Part shown: piece after piece, positions 36,501-48,500 of the stretch
How positions within the stretch are numbered: position 1 is the stretch's first letter
How the letters are laid out: each line of letters starts with the position of its first letter
Assembly: GCA_038380795.1 (NCBI GenBank)
Contig: CM076281.1
Coordinates: forward strand, 1,240,001-1,304,000
Origin: Pyrocephalus nanus
Taxonomy: Eukaryota; Chordata; Aves; Passeriformes; Tyrannidae
Length of the DNA: 64,000 nucleotides
Direction: 5' to 3'
Made by a program: the position numbers and the translations under genes
Notes under the pieces: model-generated
Told to the model about the DNA's origin: nothing
What the model saw: only the letters and a program-made list of their open reading frames with translations
Database searches by the model: none

Positions 36501-39148
36501 AAAGGTGATCACAGTGTGGCTGCCGTGATCCCCCTTCCCTCGGGGACCAACCCACAGCCGGGGAGGAGGAAAGAACCAGGGTTTCCACGCTGTGTGAGTG
36601 GTGAGACCCACGGGGGATGTGGGGAGGTCCTGCACCTCCATCAGCACATCTGCAACCTGCGGGGTCCCCGGGGAGGGGACAAGGGCTTCCCCCTGGGCTC
36701 CCCCCTGCCATCCCCTCGTTAACAGCACGGCAGTGATTTGTGGCACAAAGCCAGCACAGATGACCCTGCCCGATGCCCTCCTGCCATGCACTGGCCACCC
36801 TCTGGTCACCCGGGATGAGGGCAGGCCCGGCCGGGTCCTGCTCACCCCACAGTGCCTCAGCACCACACTCATCACTGTGAGCCAAGGCAGAGGGAGAGAA
36901 AGGGACTAATTAAGTCACAAACAGAGGAAGGTTTTCTTTTTTTATGAGCCACTAAGCCATATGGCTGATGTAGCTATCCCGGGAAAGTGCCGAGCCGACA
37001 ATCCGGGCGCTACCCTCCCTGTCCTGGGACACGGCGTCACACTGTAATTGCACCAGGCTTTTGTCCTCCCTCACACAGGGTGACATTGCTCAGCAGAGGA
37101 GAACCTGCTTGAAAGGCTACACCTCACCAGGGACAGGTATTTAATTAACACCCCGCGTCAGGCCCCTCCTGCCAGCCACCAGCACAGGCTGCTCCATCCC
37201 GGCACAACACGGCTCACAGGGCAGAGAAAAGCCCCAAAAGGCGAAATATTGACTTTGCTCCTTTCCTTCTGCTCCATCACAGCACATCACAGATATACAC
37301 AGAAATTACATGGGACACGAACCTGCACTTGAAGCCAGGCCAGCGCTCAGAGAAGCTCTCAGTCTCCTCAGCAGCAGAATCACTCCTGCACCAGCACAGC
37401 CCTGGTTCTGGGCAGTGAGGGGACCCAGACCCCCAGCTGTGGCTCTGCTTGCTGCCCACTTTGTCACCAACCACGCACTGGGCTCAGACACCCAAACGGG
37501 TCACGTTCTTCTTCAAAATCCTATCTCACTTCTCTTTCATTATATTTAAGTTTGTCACCATCCTATCCCGGTGGATCTGCACTGGCCTGACCATGGCAGT
37601 CGCCAGTCAGGGAGGTTAAAAGCCACAAGGATTTTAGAAACAACAGTTTAGGCTCCAGGAGCTGGGGATCCTCCCCAAAGGCTGTCCCCTGTCACCACCA
37701 CTGCCTTACACCAGTGACCCATCTCCATCACCAGGGCTGCAGCCACCCTTCCCTCCATTTTCCAGAGATGATTTCCCTGTTTTCCCTTGTTCAGCCCTGC
37801 TTTCCTATTCCAGGGACAGTGGCCAGGCTCCATCCCGGTGTGCTTGCGTGCCCAGCTGCCTGTGCCTTCCCTGGGGAAGGGAGAGCGAGGGCAGGGATCG
37901 ACCAGCTGTCAGGCAGAAGGAAGAAATACCACTTCCAGGAGTCAGAGCTCATTTCCCAGCAATAAAAGCAGGCTAGGGCTGGAAAAAAGCACCACTAATG
38001 GGGATGCACATCCCTGCACCACTCCAGCTGCCGATAGGAAAGTATGCAGGGCTGTAACTTGGAAAAATAAAAGCCTCCAACAAGGGTTGGTTTTAAGCAG
38101 CACAGCCTGGCTCAGATTGGGCCATAAAGGATCTGCCATTCCCCACGCGGATTACTGCTGTGGACGATGCCCTCCACGTGCCAACCTCGTCTCCCTGGCT
38201 CCCAGCTACAGCTCCTCCAGCAGATGGGAAAAGAAAACCTGACTGCTTCCTCCCAGGGAGGGGAATTGCTCAGACAAGCATCCGCCCTTAACTGCTCCAC
38301 TCCCCATCCTCCTCAGCCCTATTATCCCCCCTCCACCCACACACACTCCTCTGGGGACCTAAGGAAGAGCCAGTCTCCAGTGCTCATAAATGTCACTTAG
38401 AAATGAAGACCTGAAGAGTTTGTGCTTCCCAGAGTTACTGCTGGGTGGATTTTATCTCCTTTTCCACCTATTCTTGCTGGCTTTGATGAGGAGGGTCCTC
38501 ACCACTGAGCAGGCACTGCCTTCCCTCTGCCAGCTCCCACCCTCCGAGCAGAGGGTGTGGGAAGGACAGTGTTACCTCCCCAAAACAACCCCCGAGATGC
38601 AGGCAGACCCCAGTGACCAGGATATAGCAGGGCCAGCCTCGCCAGCCGTGGCAGGAGGGGACAGTTCCTGCGAGGCCATTACTCTGGGTTTTAAGACACT
38701 TGTTTGTTTGTTTGTCGCTGGGCAACCGAGAGGATGGAAAAAAATATCAATGTCATATTGTCACCTATGAGTCACCGCTCAGCACGGGTCGAGATGCCCC
38801 GGTCCCTCCACTGCTGAGTGTGGGGTGGCCGGAAAGAGCCCCAGGCACCCCAAAAGCTGCTCAGCCCAGCTCCTGCTCCCTGCTCAGTCCTGCCCCAACA
38901 CCTTCCCCGTCCCCACAGATGGGGACTCCAGAGGCCTGGGGACATCGGTGTCCTGGGGACATCGGTGTCCCAGGGACAACTTTCCGGGCCCTGGAAGGCG
39001 AGGCAGGGATTTGCATTCCTATTTGCATTTCCTAATTGCGCCTGCGGGTTTCCTGGGGCAGCGGCTGGCTCTGGTTTCCATGGCAGGTTTTGTGCGGACC
39101 CGAGAACCGAGGGAGGCACAAAGGGGCCACAATGGACCTGCCACTCAC

Positions 39149-39450
39149 CCGCATCAAAGGCGGCCGGCGGGGCGGGCCGGGGGCACCGCGGACGGGGCAG
39201 CGCAGCCTGTGCCCCTCGGCACCGGGCGGGCACCGGGCGGGCACCGGGAGCGCACCGGGAGCGCACCGGGAGCCCCGGGGCAGGAGCGGGGTGCCTGGTG
39301 GCCGACTCTCCGGGTCCGCGGCGGTTCGGCGCTGCCGGAGCAGCGGTGGGGACATGTCCCCGCCGAGGATGCTCGATGGAGGGGCCAGGCAGGAGCCCGC
39401 AGGCAGCAGCAGCCGCCCCGCGCCCATCGGAAGCGGTGCAAGAGCTGGAC
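39149..39450 (-). other. CUEDC1: Possible alternative first exon of CUEDC1 in a CpG island
   Basis: A compact CpG-rich stretch ends, on the minus strand, at a strong donor (GATGCGG before GTGAGTGG; the GTGAGT is at 39143-39148). That would suit a non-coding first exon spliced to the acceptor at 30023. The upstream boundary is unknown. The donor could also be fortuitous in GC-rich DNA. Confidence 0.3.
39219..39273. repeat. 11-bp tandem repeat, 5 copies
   Basis: GCACCGGGCGG or GCACCGGGAGC at 39219, 39230, 39241, 39252 and 39263, within the CpG-rich stretch. Confidence 0.85.
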
Positions 39451-41399
39451 CCAGATGTTCCCCCTGTTCTCATTTCCTGTTGTTTTCAGCCAGCTTTCCA
39501 CCCAGCCGGGTGGGTTTCTTTCTCCTTCCAGCTTCCCTATCCACACAGGGACTATCTCGCCGTCCCGGCTGTCTCTCCCTGTCCCGGCTCGCCTCGCACA
39601 CTGCGGTGCCCACCCTGCCCAGGGAACCGGCAGAACAGCCAAAACCGGGACCAAGGCCTGGGAAAACCTGGTCCCAAAGCACTGCTGCAAGCCCAGAGCC
39701 ACCGAGCAGAGGTGAGGCTCCAGCCAACATCCCTCCACACCCTGGCCATGGTGCCAGAGTCACTGCTGCCCCAGCCACACCACAAGAGAGGGGCCCATCT
39801 CTGCCTCGCACACCTGCCAAGGGCTCGGGGCTATTACTTCAAGCTTTTTTCTTATTTTATAGTTATCAATTGCCATCATCATCATCATTAACTTGTGCCA
39901 CCCAAAAGCCTCCTAGCTCTGCCCACGAGCAGCCTGAGATGCGCCAGCGAGCGCACCCACAGGGTTATGGCAACAGCCCCCACCCATCCTGGGATTTTAC
40001 CCTCATGGCACAGACCCTGGGCACGAATGACCCTCCAGCTCCTCTCCCACCAGTGCCACAACATCCCTCGTTATCTGTGCCCCGCAGAAGGGGTTTGTGC
40101 AGGCAGATAATCACCAAGTGCTCGTTCTCGAGCTGCTGCTCCCTGGGGCAGAGGGAACCATGGCACTGCCACCACAGCACAGCCACCTCAGCCACACCAG
40201 GGACCCAGTCCCAGGCAGCAGGTCAGGTTCGGTGTGTTCTGTTTGTTTGTTTCATTTGAAAGCTCTTTTAAAATAAAATGCTGGAAAAGTCAAAGCTTTC
40301 CCAGGAACTCTGTGGCTGGGAAGAGGATGGGCACCTTTGACAGAAATTCTTCTGGCAATCAGAGGCTTCAGCACCGGGAAGGGGCTGCGGGCACCCACGG
40401 ATCAGTGTGTCAGGCTCTGCTAGCATCAGGCACATCCTCACCAAGGAGACAGGCACTGCCCAGGTAGTTGGATATCATAGTGGGAAAGGCCACAGGTGCA
40501 CAACAAGGAGCTGATGGCAGGGTCTCTGCCATAAGGACCACTAAAAGCTCCCCAGTAACTCCATGAACAGCACTGGCCGATCTCCACACCCAGAGGGTTC
40601 CCCTGGGGTCTTACTGCCCCAGTGCCATGCTCCAGCCAGGCACTTCCACAGGAAAAACTCCATGAAAACCACAAAAAGCTTCGCAGCAGAGCAGATACCA
40701 CTCAGCCTGTGTTGTTAGAGATGGAGGAGGAGGTGAGGAAAGCCACAGCTTCCCCAGCCGTGGGGCAGCCCCGCCAGCAAAGCCCCACTGGCAGCCTCGG
40801 GGGTCAGCCCAGGATGGCAGCTCTCCCACGGAAATCCTTATGGCTCCGGCCCCCGTGTTTGTTGTCAGTGGTAGCAGCAGGAGGAGGTGTGAGGAGGAGG
40901 TGCGACTCCAATGCTTTTTAAGAAAATAATAAAAAGGAGCCTTTCCAGCCCGCCTGTGAGACAGACGGTGCAGGAGAGCGCTGCTCTGAGCGCTGATTTG
41001 CACGAGAGAGGAAACTCCCGTCCCCTTCCCCATCACCGTGTGTGCCCACAACCCATCGGCGGCAATTTCGGTGCTGGACGGGAACCCCGGGAGAGGAACA
41101 GCCTGGCAGGACAGTGCCCTCCATCCTTCTGGAGGGTGTGAGATCTGGCTGGGCTGGACACCCGAAGGGGGGTTCACAAATGACCCCAGCAGGTGACCAC
41201 TGGCACGCCAGGGCCCCGCCGTTCCTGCCCCAAGCCCTGACCCCCCCGGCTGGGATGCTGGGGATTTCGGGGATTGCGGGGCTGTCGGGGTGTGAAGGGA
41301 GCTGCCCCATGAACCCGGGGAAGGGGAGGCTGTCCAGCAGCGGGAAGACACCAAACCCCAACCCGCGGCGCACGGAGGGGTCACGCTCAGGGAGCAGCG

Positions 41400-42130
41400 A
41401 TGCTCGGGGCTGAGCGGGACGCGGGTCCTGCCCCCCGGCCCCACGCGGGGACGGGACCCTCACCCCAGGCCAGGCCGGTGGGCTCGGCCCCCCCCGCCCC
41501 GAGGGCTCCCCACGCGGGACCCTCCCGGAGCCGGCGGGCGCGGGGCCGCGGCGGGGCCGGAGCGGCGGCGGGGCCGGGCCGGGGCTGCGGAGGGGCGGCC
41601 GGGCGACCGCAACAGGCTCGGCCCGGGGCCCGGCCCCGCCGCCGCCGCCGCGGCCGCTCCGCCCGGGCCCCGGTGGAGGCCGAGCCGTGCCCGGCGGGGC
41701 CCGCGCGGCCCCGGGCCCGACCCGCGCAGGCCGAGCGGCCCCGCCCGCCCCGCTCCGGCCCCGGCCCCGGCCCAGCCCGGCCCAGCCCGGCCCGGCGCAC
41801 AAAGAGCCCCGGCCCGGCCCGCCCCCCTTACCGGCGGTCGGCGCCGCGCTGCGGGGGCGGCGGCGGCGGGCGGCTCCAGTCACGCCGGGAACCATGGAAA
41901 GGAGCCGGGACGGGAGACGTACGTGGCGGGCGGGCGGGGGCGGCCGTGCCCGGCAGCGGGGGGCGGCGCGGCGGGGCCGGGGCCGGGGCCGGGCCGGGCC
42001 GGGGGGGCGCGGGGAGCGGGGCCGAGCACAGTGGCTCAGGGGCGGGGGGCGTGCGGGTTCCTCCGGGGCTGGGTCACCCCCCCCGGGCCCGGTGTCCCCC
42101 CGGGGGCACTGAGGGCGGCACCGCCCGGCC
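41400..42130 (-). promoter_or_regulatory. CUEDC1: CpG island, probable main promoter of CUEDC1
   Basis: Very high GC with dense CpG over about 700 bp, surrounding a minus-strand exon end with a strong donor at 41826-41831. Many GGGGCCGGGCC/GCGGGG boxes suit SP/KLF binding. No TATA box. It is the only strong island between the CUEDC1 coding exons and VEZF1. Confidence 0.65.
41832..41905 (-). other. CUEDC1: Non-coding first exon of CUEDC1 (3-prime boundary)
   Basis: On the minus strand, CGACCGCCG is followed by the donor GTAAGGGGGGC, a near-consensus site in the middle of the island. The 3-prime boundary (41832) is well supported; the 5-prime end is not visible and 41905 is arbitrary. An ATG at 41895 opens a frame that runs through the donor. 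Confidence 0.55.
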
Positions 42131-43510
42131 CCCGCCGCCTCCCGCGGTGAGGCAGCCCTGACGGGGGCTGGGGGTCTCCGGGTCCTCCCGCTGTCCCCAG
42201 GATTCCCTGGCACCCCCAGCCCGGGAGTCGGCACCTCCGGCCCTGGGCAGCCTGTGGAGGGAGCGGCATCCTGAGAATACATGGATGGATGGATGGATGG
42301 ATGGAGGGATGGATCCCATCTCTCCAGGTGCTCAGCCTCCTCCACACATTAGGAGCGTCCCAGGCTCCTGGAGCTTGGACCCTCAGCCCCGTGTTAAGGA
42401 AGAAACACGCTGCTGCTGCCCCATGGCCGAGCATCAGAGATGGGGTTGTAACAGAGCATCACTTGGAGCACAGAGTGAAAACAGCCATATCCCATGTCCC
42501 ACGCTCCAGCTGACAGCTCAGGAGGGGAAGCAATGTCCTCTTACAAGTTACAGGAACCCATTTACACAGGGCAGACACTTCCCCTTCCACAGAGACCAGA
42601 GCGAGACCACAAATGGCAGCGGGTCAGAGCCTCCCCTCTCCTCGTGGCTCTCCAAACCTTCTGGACACGCTGTGGGAGGAACCCACACCCCTGGGCACCA
42701 CAGCTTCCACAGCACCCTCCTGCAGCCAGCAAGGCCGCTGGGATGCACGTCTGTGGGTACTGGAGCCCAAGCACATGTGGGGGATGTCCAGGGCTCTGAC
42801 AGGACAGCTCTCCACGCTGAGGTTTTTCCCACTCAATTGTTTCATCCATGTCCGGGAGCTGAACAATCCTGGGTAAAGATCTGGATGGCTCTGACAGGAA
42901 ACACACTGGAGGCAAACCTTTGGCTTTCAGTGCATAAGGAACATGTGCCACAGCATTCTCTCCCCCAAGTTAACGCAGACCAGGCTCTTCCGAGGCACAG
43001 CCTTGCAGCGAGCTTTGGTGGCTGCAATCTCTTCCTAATCCAGGCTTGTTTCGGGGAAAACAGGTGGTTTTATATCCCTTTGATATGGGTCTTAGCTGCT
43101 AATGACACTAGGAAGTAAAAAGAAATGGGAATAGAAATACACAGCTATGAAGAATTAAAATAGTGAATGTAATTCAGCCAGTTCCAACAAAATTGGTAAT
43201 TCCCTGAAAAACAAGCCTTGCACGGAAAACATAGAACACAAACGGTTTTGTCTTGACAGCTGGTGAGAACAACTAAGTGAAAAAGTGAATGGAATATTTC
43301 TGATTTCTCTGGACAACAAAAGGTTCCCCACATTCCTAAAATGTCCTTTTTTTTACTAAATGGGTTGGTTGGGAGGCAGGGGTTGTAAATGCTCTGGAGG
43401 AAAGCAGAGGTCTGTGCTCTGACACAAGCAGTGATTGCAGATGCCAAAGGTGTGATTTTCAAAAAGCATCACTGATGCTTCCTTGAAGGAAAACTCAGGA
43501 CTTTTAAAAA
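42131..43510. other. Intergenic upstream of CUEDC1, no gene recognised
   Basis: Unique sequence apart from the GGAT-type microsatellite. No exon set found. Confidence 0.5.
42281..42314. repeat. (ATGG)n microsatellite
   Basis: About eight ATGG tetramers with one GGAGGG interruption. Confidence 0.9.
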
Positions 43511-43611
43511 CCATAGAACCACAGAATGGTCTGGGTTGGATGGGACCTCCAAGCTCACCTCATTCCAACCCCCCACCAAGAGCAGGGACACCTTCCACTA
43601 GACCAGGTTCA
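43511..43611 (-). mobile_element. CR1 LINE fragment, 3-prime end, antisense
   Basis: CATAGAACCACAGAATGGTC, then TGGGTTGGATGGGACCTCC, and CAGGGACACCTTCCACTAGA match the inverted avian CR1 tail. Moderately diverged and 5-prime-truncated. Confidence 0.92.
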
Positions 43612-45179
43612 TTCAGAATACCACAGAAACCTGAAGAACAACGACGAAAAAATATAATAGTTATAAGAATCATAAGCCTGGCTTGCCCAGTGGTCCTGAT
43701 TTGGGCTTCAGGGAGATGCAGTGTCTGACAGAATGATGTGACGCTGCGGCCGTCGCCAGCTGAGGAGGGAGCTGGCTGGACAGCCTGGCTCAGCTCCTCT
43801 CAGCACTGAAATACTCCTTCCAAACCAACACCAAAAAAGGGTTGTTTCTAGGTCAAGACCTCAGCACTCAATTTTAACCAGGGGCTGACAGTCCAATCTG
43901 AACACAGCTGTAAAATGGATTCGCAGGAGAAGCTCTGGCATTCTTTTTGTAATTAGCAAACAGCCAGTGAGCCATATGCCTTTAAAGGTGAAAGCTATTT
44001 TTGACATAAAAATTAGCACGTAGTTCCTCTGTCATCCCTCGGCTGCTGCTCTGGGAGCCGTGAGCGAACAATCCAAAGATAAGAAGTATAAACATGCTGA
44101 ATTAAACAAATGCGTAGAAGGGGATGAGGTTTAATTTGTTTTATTCTCTGACAATTAGAAGAGATTTATTTTTACACTTTTGCTCCTAAAAAGCATGGGT
44201 TAAAAGGTCCACTTAAGCACTGAGACCTCAACGGCATTTAAAAACTTGAAGTGCTTTTAATAGCTGCCTTTTGAAAATACTGTTAATCTATTTTTGAGAT
44301 GGATAAACTCAGCCACCAATGAGCAGGGCAGGAGTTTTCCGAAGGGCCCAGCACTGAGAAACTGTTGTTCACTTCTCAACAACTCAGCTCCCACACAGGG
44401 ACCCTGAGATAAAAAACACCACAGTGCTGGATGCTTCAAAAACCTGAGCATTCCTCAAATCCCAGTTTTCCCTCCTTCTGTCTTTGGTGGGAATCTAACC
44501 CCGACAGCCTTGAAAATGAACCCCAGGTGGTTTTCAGGATACAGCTCTGAGTGGCTGTTTCTAAAATAAAAGTGAGGGAAGAGCAAGCAGAACTTGGAGG
44601 CTTATCAGCACCCAGAATGCCCTGGCTAATCCTCGGCAGCCCCGGCCCCTTTATGTAACCTGGGATTGCTGCAGCTCAACAGCTTACTGGGGTCTGGGTG
44701 GTTTTCTTTAAACCTCTCGTGGACAAATGCAAACGCATCAAACACTTCTTTCTTCTGCCTCCCTAAAGAAAAAATTGTTTTAAAGGGGAAAGGGGGGGGG
44801 AAAACATGTTTTATTTGTGAACAAGGGCAAATAGAATTAAACTCTTATGCTGAGAATAAAATGTGTTTCTCTCTGATTCATCCTGACTGAACAGAATCTT
44901 CCCAATTCACAGCACTCAGGTGTAACTCTTCAATAAAAGGCGGAATACCGGATTTCTCCTCACCCCAAACACCCCCTGGAAGTGGTGGGGTGTTCCAAAT
45001 AAAAACTGCCCATTTATACCATTTTACACCATTTACACCACTCCTGGCAGCGTGGGTGGCTGGGCTGGAATACTTACATCCCCGTGGCTGCTCTCCTTGC
45101 GCGGAGGACGCCCCTCTGTGCCGTTCATCTGACTGCTCTGACTTTTCCACGGCACAAATCCAAGGCAAAATTCAACTTT
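43612..45179. other. Intergenic; candidate conserved block at about 43900-44200
   Basis: No gene recognised. The 43900-44200 part is AT-rich unique DNA with TTTGTAATTAGC, CCATATGCCTTTAAAGG and AAAGATAAG motifs, suggestive of an enhancer. A G-run lies at 44783-44800. Confidence 0.4.
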
Positions 45180-45800
45180 AAAACTCTCGGTCGGCGCTAA
45201 GCCATTCACCTCACGCTGAATGCTTTACGGAAACTTCAGAAGGAAAAAAAATAAACCCCCCTATTGAAGTCCTTGCAATCGGAGACCTGAATGGGCTCGA
45301 TATAAACCCCACTCGGACCAACGGCAGCAATAGGCTTCCCTGGATGTTGGACTCGATCCAGCTTAAAAGTTTCCATGAAATAAACTAGGCTAAGCGCATC
45401 AGCTGCATAGAAACTAACTCGGTGTAACAGGAGCATCTGTTCTTCACATCCACCATTTTCTTAGAGCCTTAACGTGAGGTGCCACACGGATCACCGGGTG
45501 TGACAGCTCCGGCCTCGCCGCACGGGGACGGACATGGATTAGCGGGGAGCGTGCACGGCAGATAAACTACTTGACCAGGTAGCTTTTGTTTGTCAGAAAA
45601 ACAGCTTAATGTATTTGGTACGACGGCATTACAGAGCGCAGTCAATGTCCGCACTGAGACAGCTGAGGACACCTCGGACCCATTAATACACGGCACAAAG
45701 CAAATGTTTACCCAAGTACAAATGAAACAGGTCGACAATTAGCTAATGCAGCTTTGTGGACATAAACCAGGTACAGTCGAGCAGAACCAACATAAAATAA
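45180..45800. other. CpG-retaining unique block with a small minus-strand frame
   Basis: Moderate-GC sequence that keeps many CpG dinucleotides outside any island, unusual for neutral bird DNA and typical of constrained or unmethylated sequence. A 66-codon minus-strand frame (45436-45236) has natural-looking composition (it begins MLLLHRVSFYAADALSLVYF) but matches no family I know. It has an upstream in-frame TAA and no clear splice sites. I do not call it a gene. Confidence 0.35.
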
Positions 45801-46012
45801 AAAGGAAACAGCCCTTTTCCTACGCCACACTAAGAGCACCATGGTTAGTGGTTTGGGAAGCCTCTGTCACAGTGAAAAATTTCCTTGCCGGTATTTAATG
45901 TGTTTGTTCTACTGCTACACTGCTGGGATAAAAATAACAGCAGCCAGGCTGTACGAGGGACCCACTGTCAATACTGCAGTAATTGACAACATACAATTAA
46001 GTCTCACACCTG

Positions 46013-46018
46013 TTTATT
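46013..46018 (-). terminator. VEZF1: Candidate distal poly(A) signal of VEZF1
   Basis: AATAAA on the gene strand, 2.48 kb after the stop codon. It would give a 3-prime UTR of about 2.5 kb. Confidence 0.45.
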
Positions 46019-46424
46019 GTAAGTAATTCATAGATAACCACTTCTAGTACACATTTTCATATTGGCTTTTAATGCTTTTGTTGGTTTTTTTGTTGTTTTT
46101 TTTTTTTTAAGCTCAGGGACACCCAAACTTCACCTAAGGGTCATCTCTGTGGTAACCCAGACCCGGAAGGCTACACCTACTTTGGAAAACGGGTGCCAGG
46201 TGGTGCCGTGGCCAGGGGTCCCAGAGATGGCTCGCAATCTACAGGTGCCAACATGCAGGGGGGCTGTGGGCAGGGAGGGGGGTGCATGCGCCTGGGGCCG
46301 CGGGCCGGCCGTGCCGCTCCCCGCACGCCGAGCTCCACACAGTGCAAAAACACAGACCTCTACACAGCTGGAGTAAGAACAGTGGTAACAAAGTCATAGC
46401 TACATATTCTTCTCTACATTTTTG

Positions 46425-46430
46425 TTTATT
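46425..46430 (-). terminator. VEZF1: Candidate poly(A) signal of VEZF1
   Basis: AATAAA on the gene strand within AT-rich UTR-like DNA, about 2.07 kb after the stop codon. On sequence alone it is as likely as the signal at 46013. Confidence 0.5.
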
Positions 46431-48301
46431 GAGACAAACTAATTAAAAGGCACAAACATAGGGCATATGTTTACATGGACATTATAACAAACATATACAT
46501 TAAAAGTGTAGGAATGTGTTTCCTTTCTGCTAAACAGAAAGTTCCTAAGCTTTTATATATACAAAAGTTGTACAATTTGATGTCCTAAAGTACAAAAGAT
46601 CATTTATAAAATTATTTTACACTAAGCTCTATTATTTTTTTTGTTTGTTTTTGTTTTACTATGTAGTCCAAGCCCCTAGAACAGTTTCACGTAAGGATAC
46701 AGATACCTGTCACCTGAGCCAGCAGCCTGGCAATCACTGCTCGCATGGACACGGCCGGGGAGGAACGGAAGCAGTCCAGAGTGACTGGTCAGTCCTGCTA
46801 TGACTCTGTGAAAATGCACACGCTAATCTCCAGAGCTCTCAACTTCATTAAGATAAAAACATCTCAACTGTAATTTTTTTTTCCTTTTTTTTTTTTAATT
46901 TTTTTTTTTATTTAATGTAGAGTCTTGGGTTTAGGGTGGTTTGTTGTTTTTTTTTTTAAACAAAGTTTTAAAAATGTGAATATGTGACATGATAGTCTAA
47001 AAAGTATATCTGTTTCCCTAGATTTTTGCTTTCTACTTTATGTACAGATAAACAGGTTAAGAAAAAAAAAAAAAAAGCACATGTAGCTTAAACATGTGTG
47101 ACCATTTATGGAGCAGTTCTGGGCTGGACAGCTCAGCACCCCAGAACTCCCACAAATTGATAGAAATGTGTTAACACAATAGAAGAATAACGTAAAAATG
47201 ATGATGTTTGCAAATATTTACAAAGTTGAACAGATTTGCACAACACTTGATTAAGAAATAGGGGAGAAATTAAAAGACGCTCTCTGCTTGTCCTGGAGGG
47301 GCATCCTACCTAGTTAGTGGTTAGAATAAAAACTGTATACAATTTAATATAAGACAAAACTTCTAGTGAACAACTAACACGTCTGTCCCCTGCTGGAACA
47401 CCAGCAGGCTCTGATTGGGAGGCAGAGGGCATAAAAATCACACCCAGGGCCTCCAGAATCTTCCAGCTTAAAGCAATATTTCTTAAGTTTCCAAGCACTC
47501 CTTTTGCTCCTAGATAAGAGTCCCATGGGGGTCTGACTGTTCAGAGACCATGTTTACATACATTTCGACTCCTCTTCTGTCAGCCATGGCTGTTTCTCAC
47601 CAAACAATAACAGTTTTTTTAAAAAAAATGTTGACTACAATGCTCTATTCCCTTAGGGTAATATGTTGGGTAATATTTACATCTCCAAATATCAGGTCAC
47701 AATCCCTATTATATGTTGAAGTTAGAATGATAAGTTATCATATGCTTTGCATATCAGAGCTGGTATCACCTTTCCCATAGGGAATGCTGCCTGAAATTAT
47801 CATATTCCCAAAGGTAAAATGCATATTTTCTCCAAAAATGCATTTTTTTTTTTTTTTTAATGACAACATTGTAATGCATTTACTCATTAAAGAAAAAAAC
47901 AACATCAACACAGACAAAGGTTCTACACTAGCTCAGAAACAGTGGACTTGCCTGGCAGGTTAAAATGAGCCATCCACCCTGTCACAGATACAGAGGGGTC
48001 TTTGCTAGTGTTTAGATTAAAATAATTTTCTAAGTTATAATTTGAGGGGATAAAACATAAAACTTTTTTTAATTACCTTTTTTTTTTGTTGGTTTTTTTT
48101 TTCTTTTTTTTTTTCTTTAAAAACTCTGGCAAATAAGTATCTGCTCTAATTCAGCATCAGTCAGCTACAAGGTAAAACTTACTTTAAATGAAGTGCTCCA
48201 GTGAAACTCAAGCCTGAACCATGTGAGCCAAATCAAGGGGAAGATGCTACCGTGGTCTCTGATGGTGTTGCCCCAGTGTCTTAGTCTGAATTTATTATGA
48301 A

Positions 48302-48351
48302 CTAAAACAAAACAAAACAAAAAACCCAACAGAACAAAACAAAACAAAAAC

Positions 48352-48384
<33 letters not shown>

Positions 48385-48440
48385 AAAAAAGGAAAAACAA
48401 AACAAACAAACAAAAAAAAAAACCCAACCAAACAAAACCC
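48302..48440. repeat. A-rich low-complexity tract (CAAAA-type)
   Basis: About 140 bp of ACAAAACAAAA-type sequence and an uninterrupted A-run of over 25 bases on the plus strand. In the VEZF1 mRNA it reads as a U-rich tract 60-200 nt after the stop codon. Confidence 0.9.
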
Positions 48441-48500
48441 AAAAAAGAACTGCTGGTAAGGATTCCATTTTAATCCTTTTTAATACTGTTTAGAACTTGT

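Larger units (their letters stand above)
30024..41831 (-). other. CUEDC1: CUEDC1 intron 1 (5-prime UTR intron), inferred
   Basis: An 11.8-kb interval between the acceptor at 30023 and the donor at 41831. No protein-coding gene is recognised inside. Unique AT-richer blocks at about 30280-30660, 35150-35480 and 36900-37140 look like candidate regulatory elements. A CpG-rich stretch with a possible alternative first exon is at 39.1-39.5 kb. Confidence 0.55.
46019..48500 (-). other. VEZF1: VEZF1 3-prime UTR
   Basis: AT-rich, unique, with many TGTA/TTTTT words on the gene strand, following directly after the stop codon. Three AATAAA hexamers on the gene strand (46907-46912, 46425-46430, 46013-46018) offer alternative ends. 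A long U-rich tract occupies the first 200 nt after the stop. Confidence 0.65.

Noticed and set aside
38818..40259. Long plus-strand frames through the CpG-rich stretch at 39 kb
   Set aside because: Three overlapping frames are open at once, which indicates base composition rather than coding; none resembles a protein family.
45236..45436. 66-codon minus-strand frame considered as a small gene
   Set aside because: No recognised family and no clear splice or promoter signals; kept only as an observation about the CpG-retaining block.
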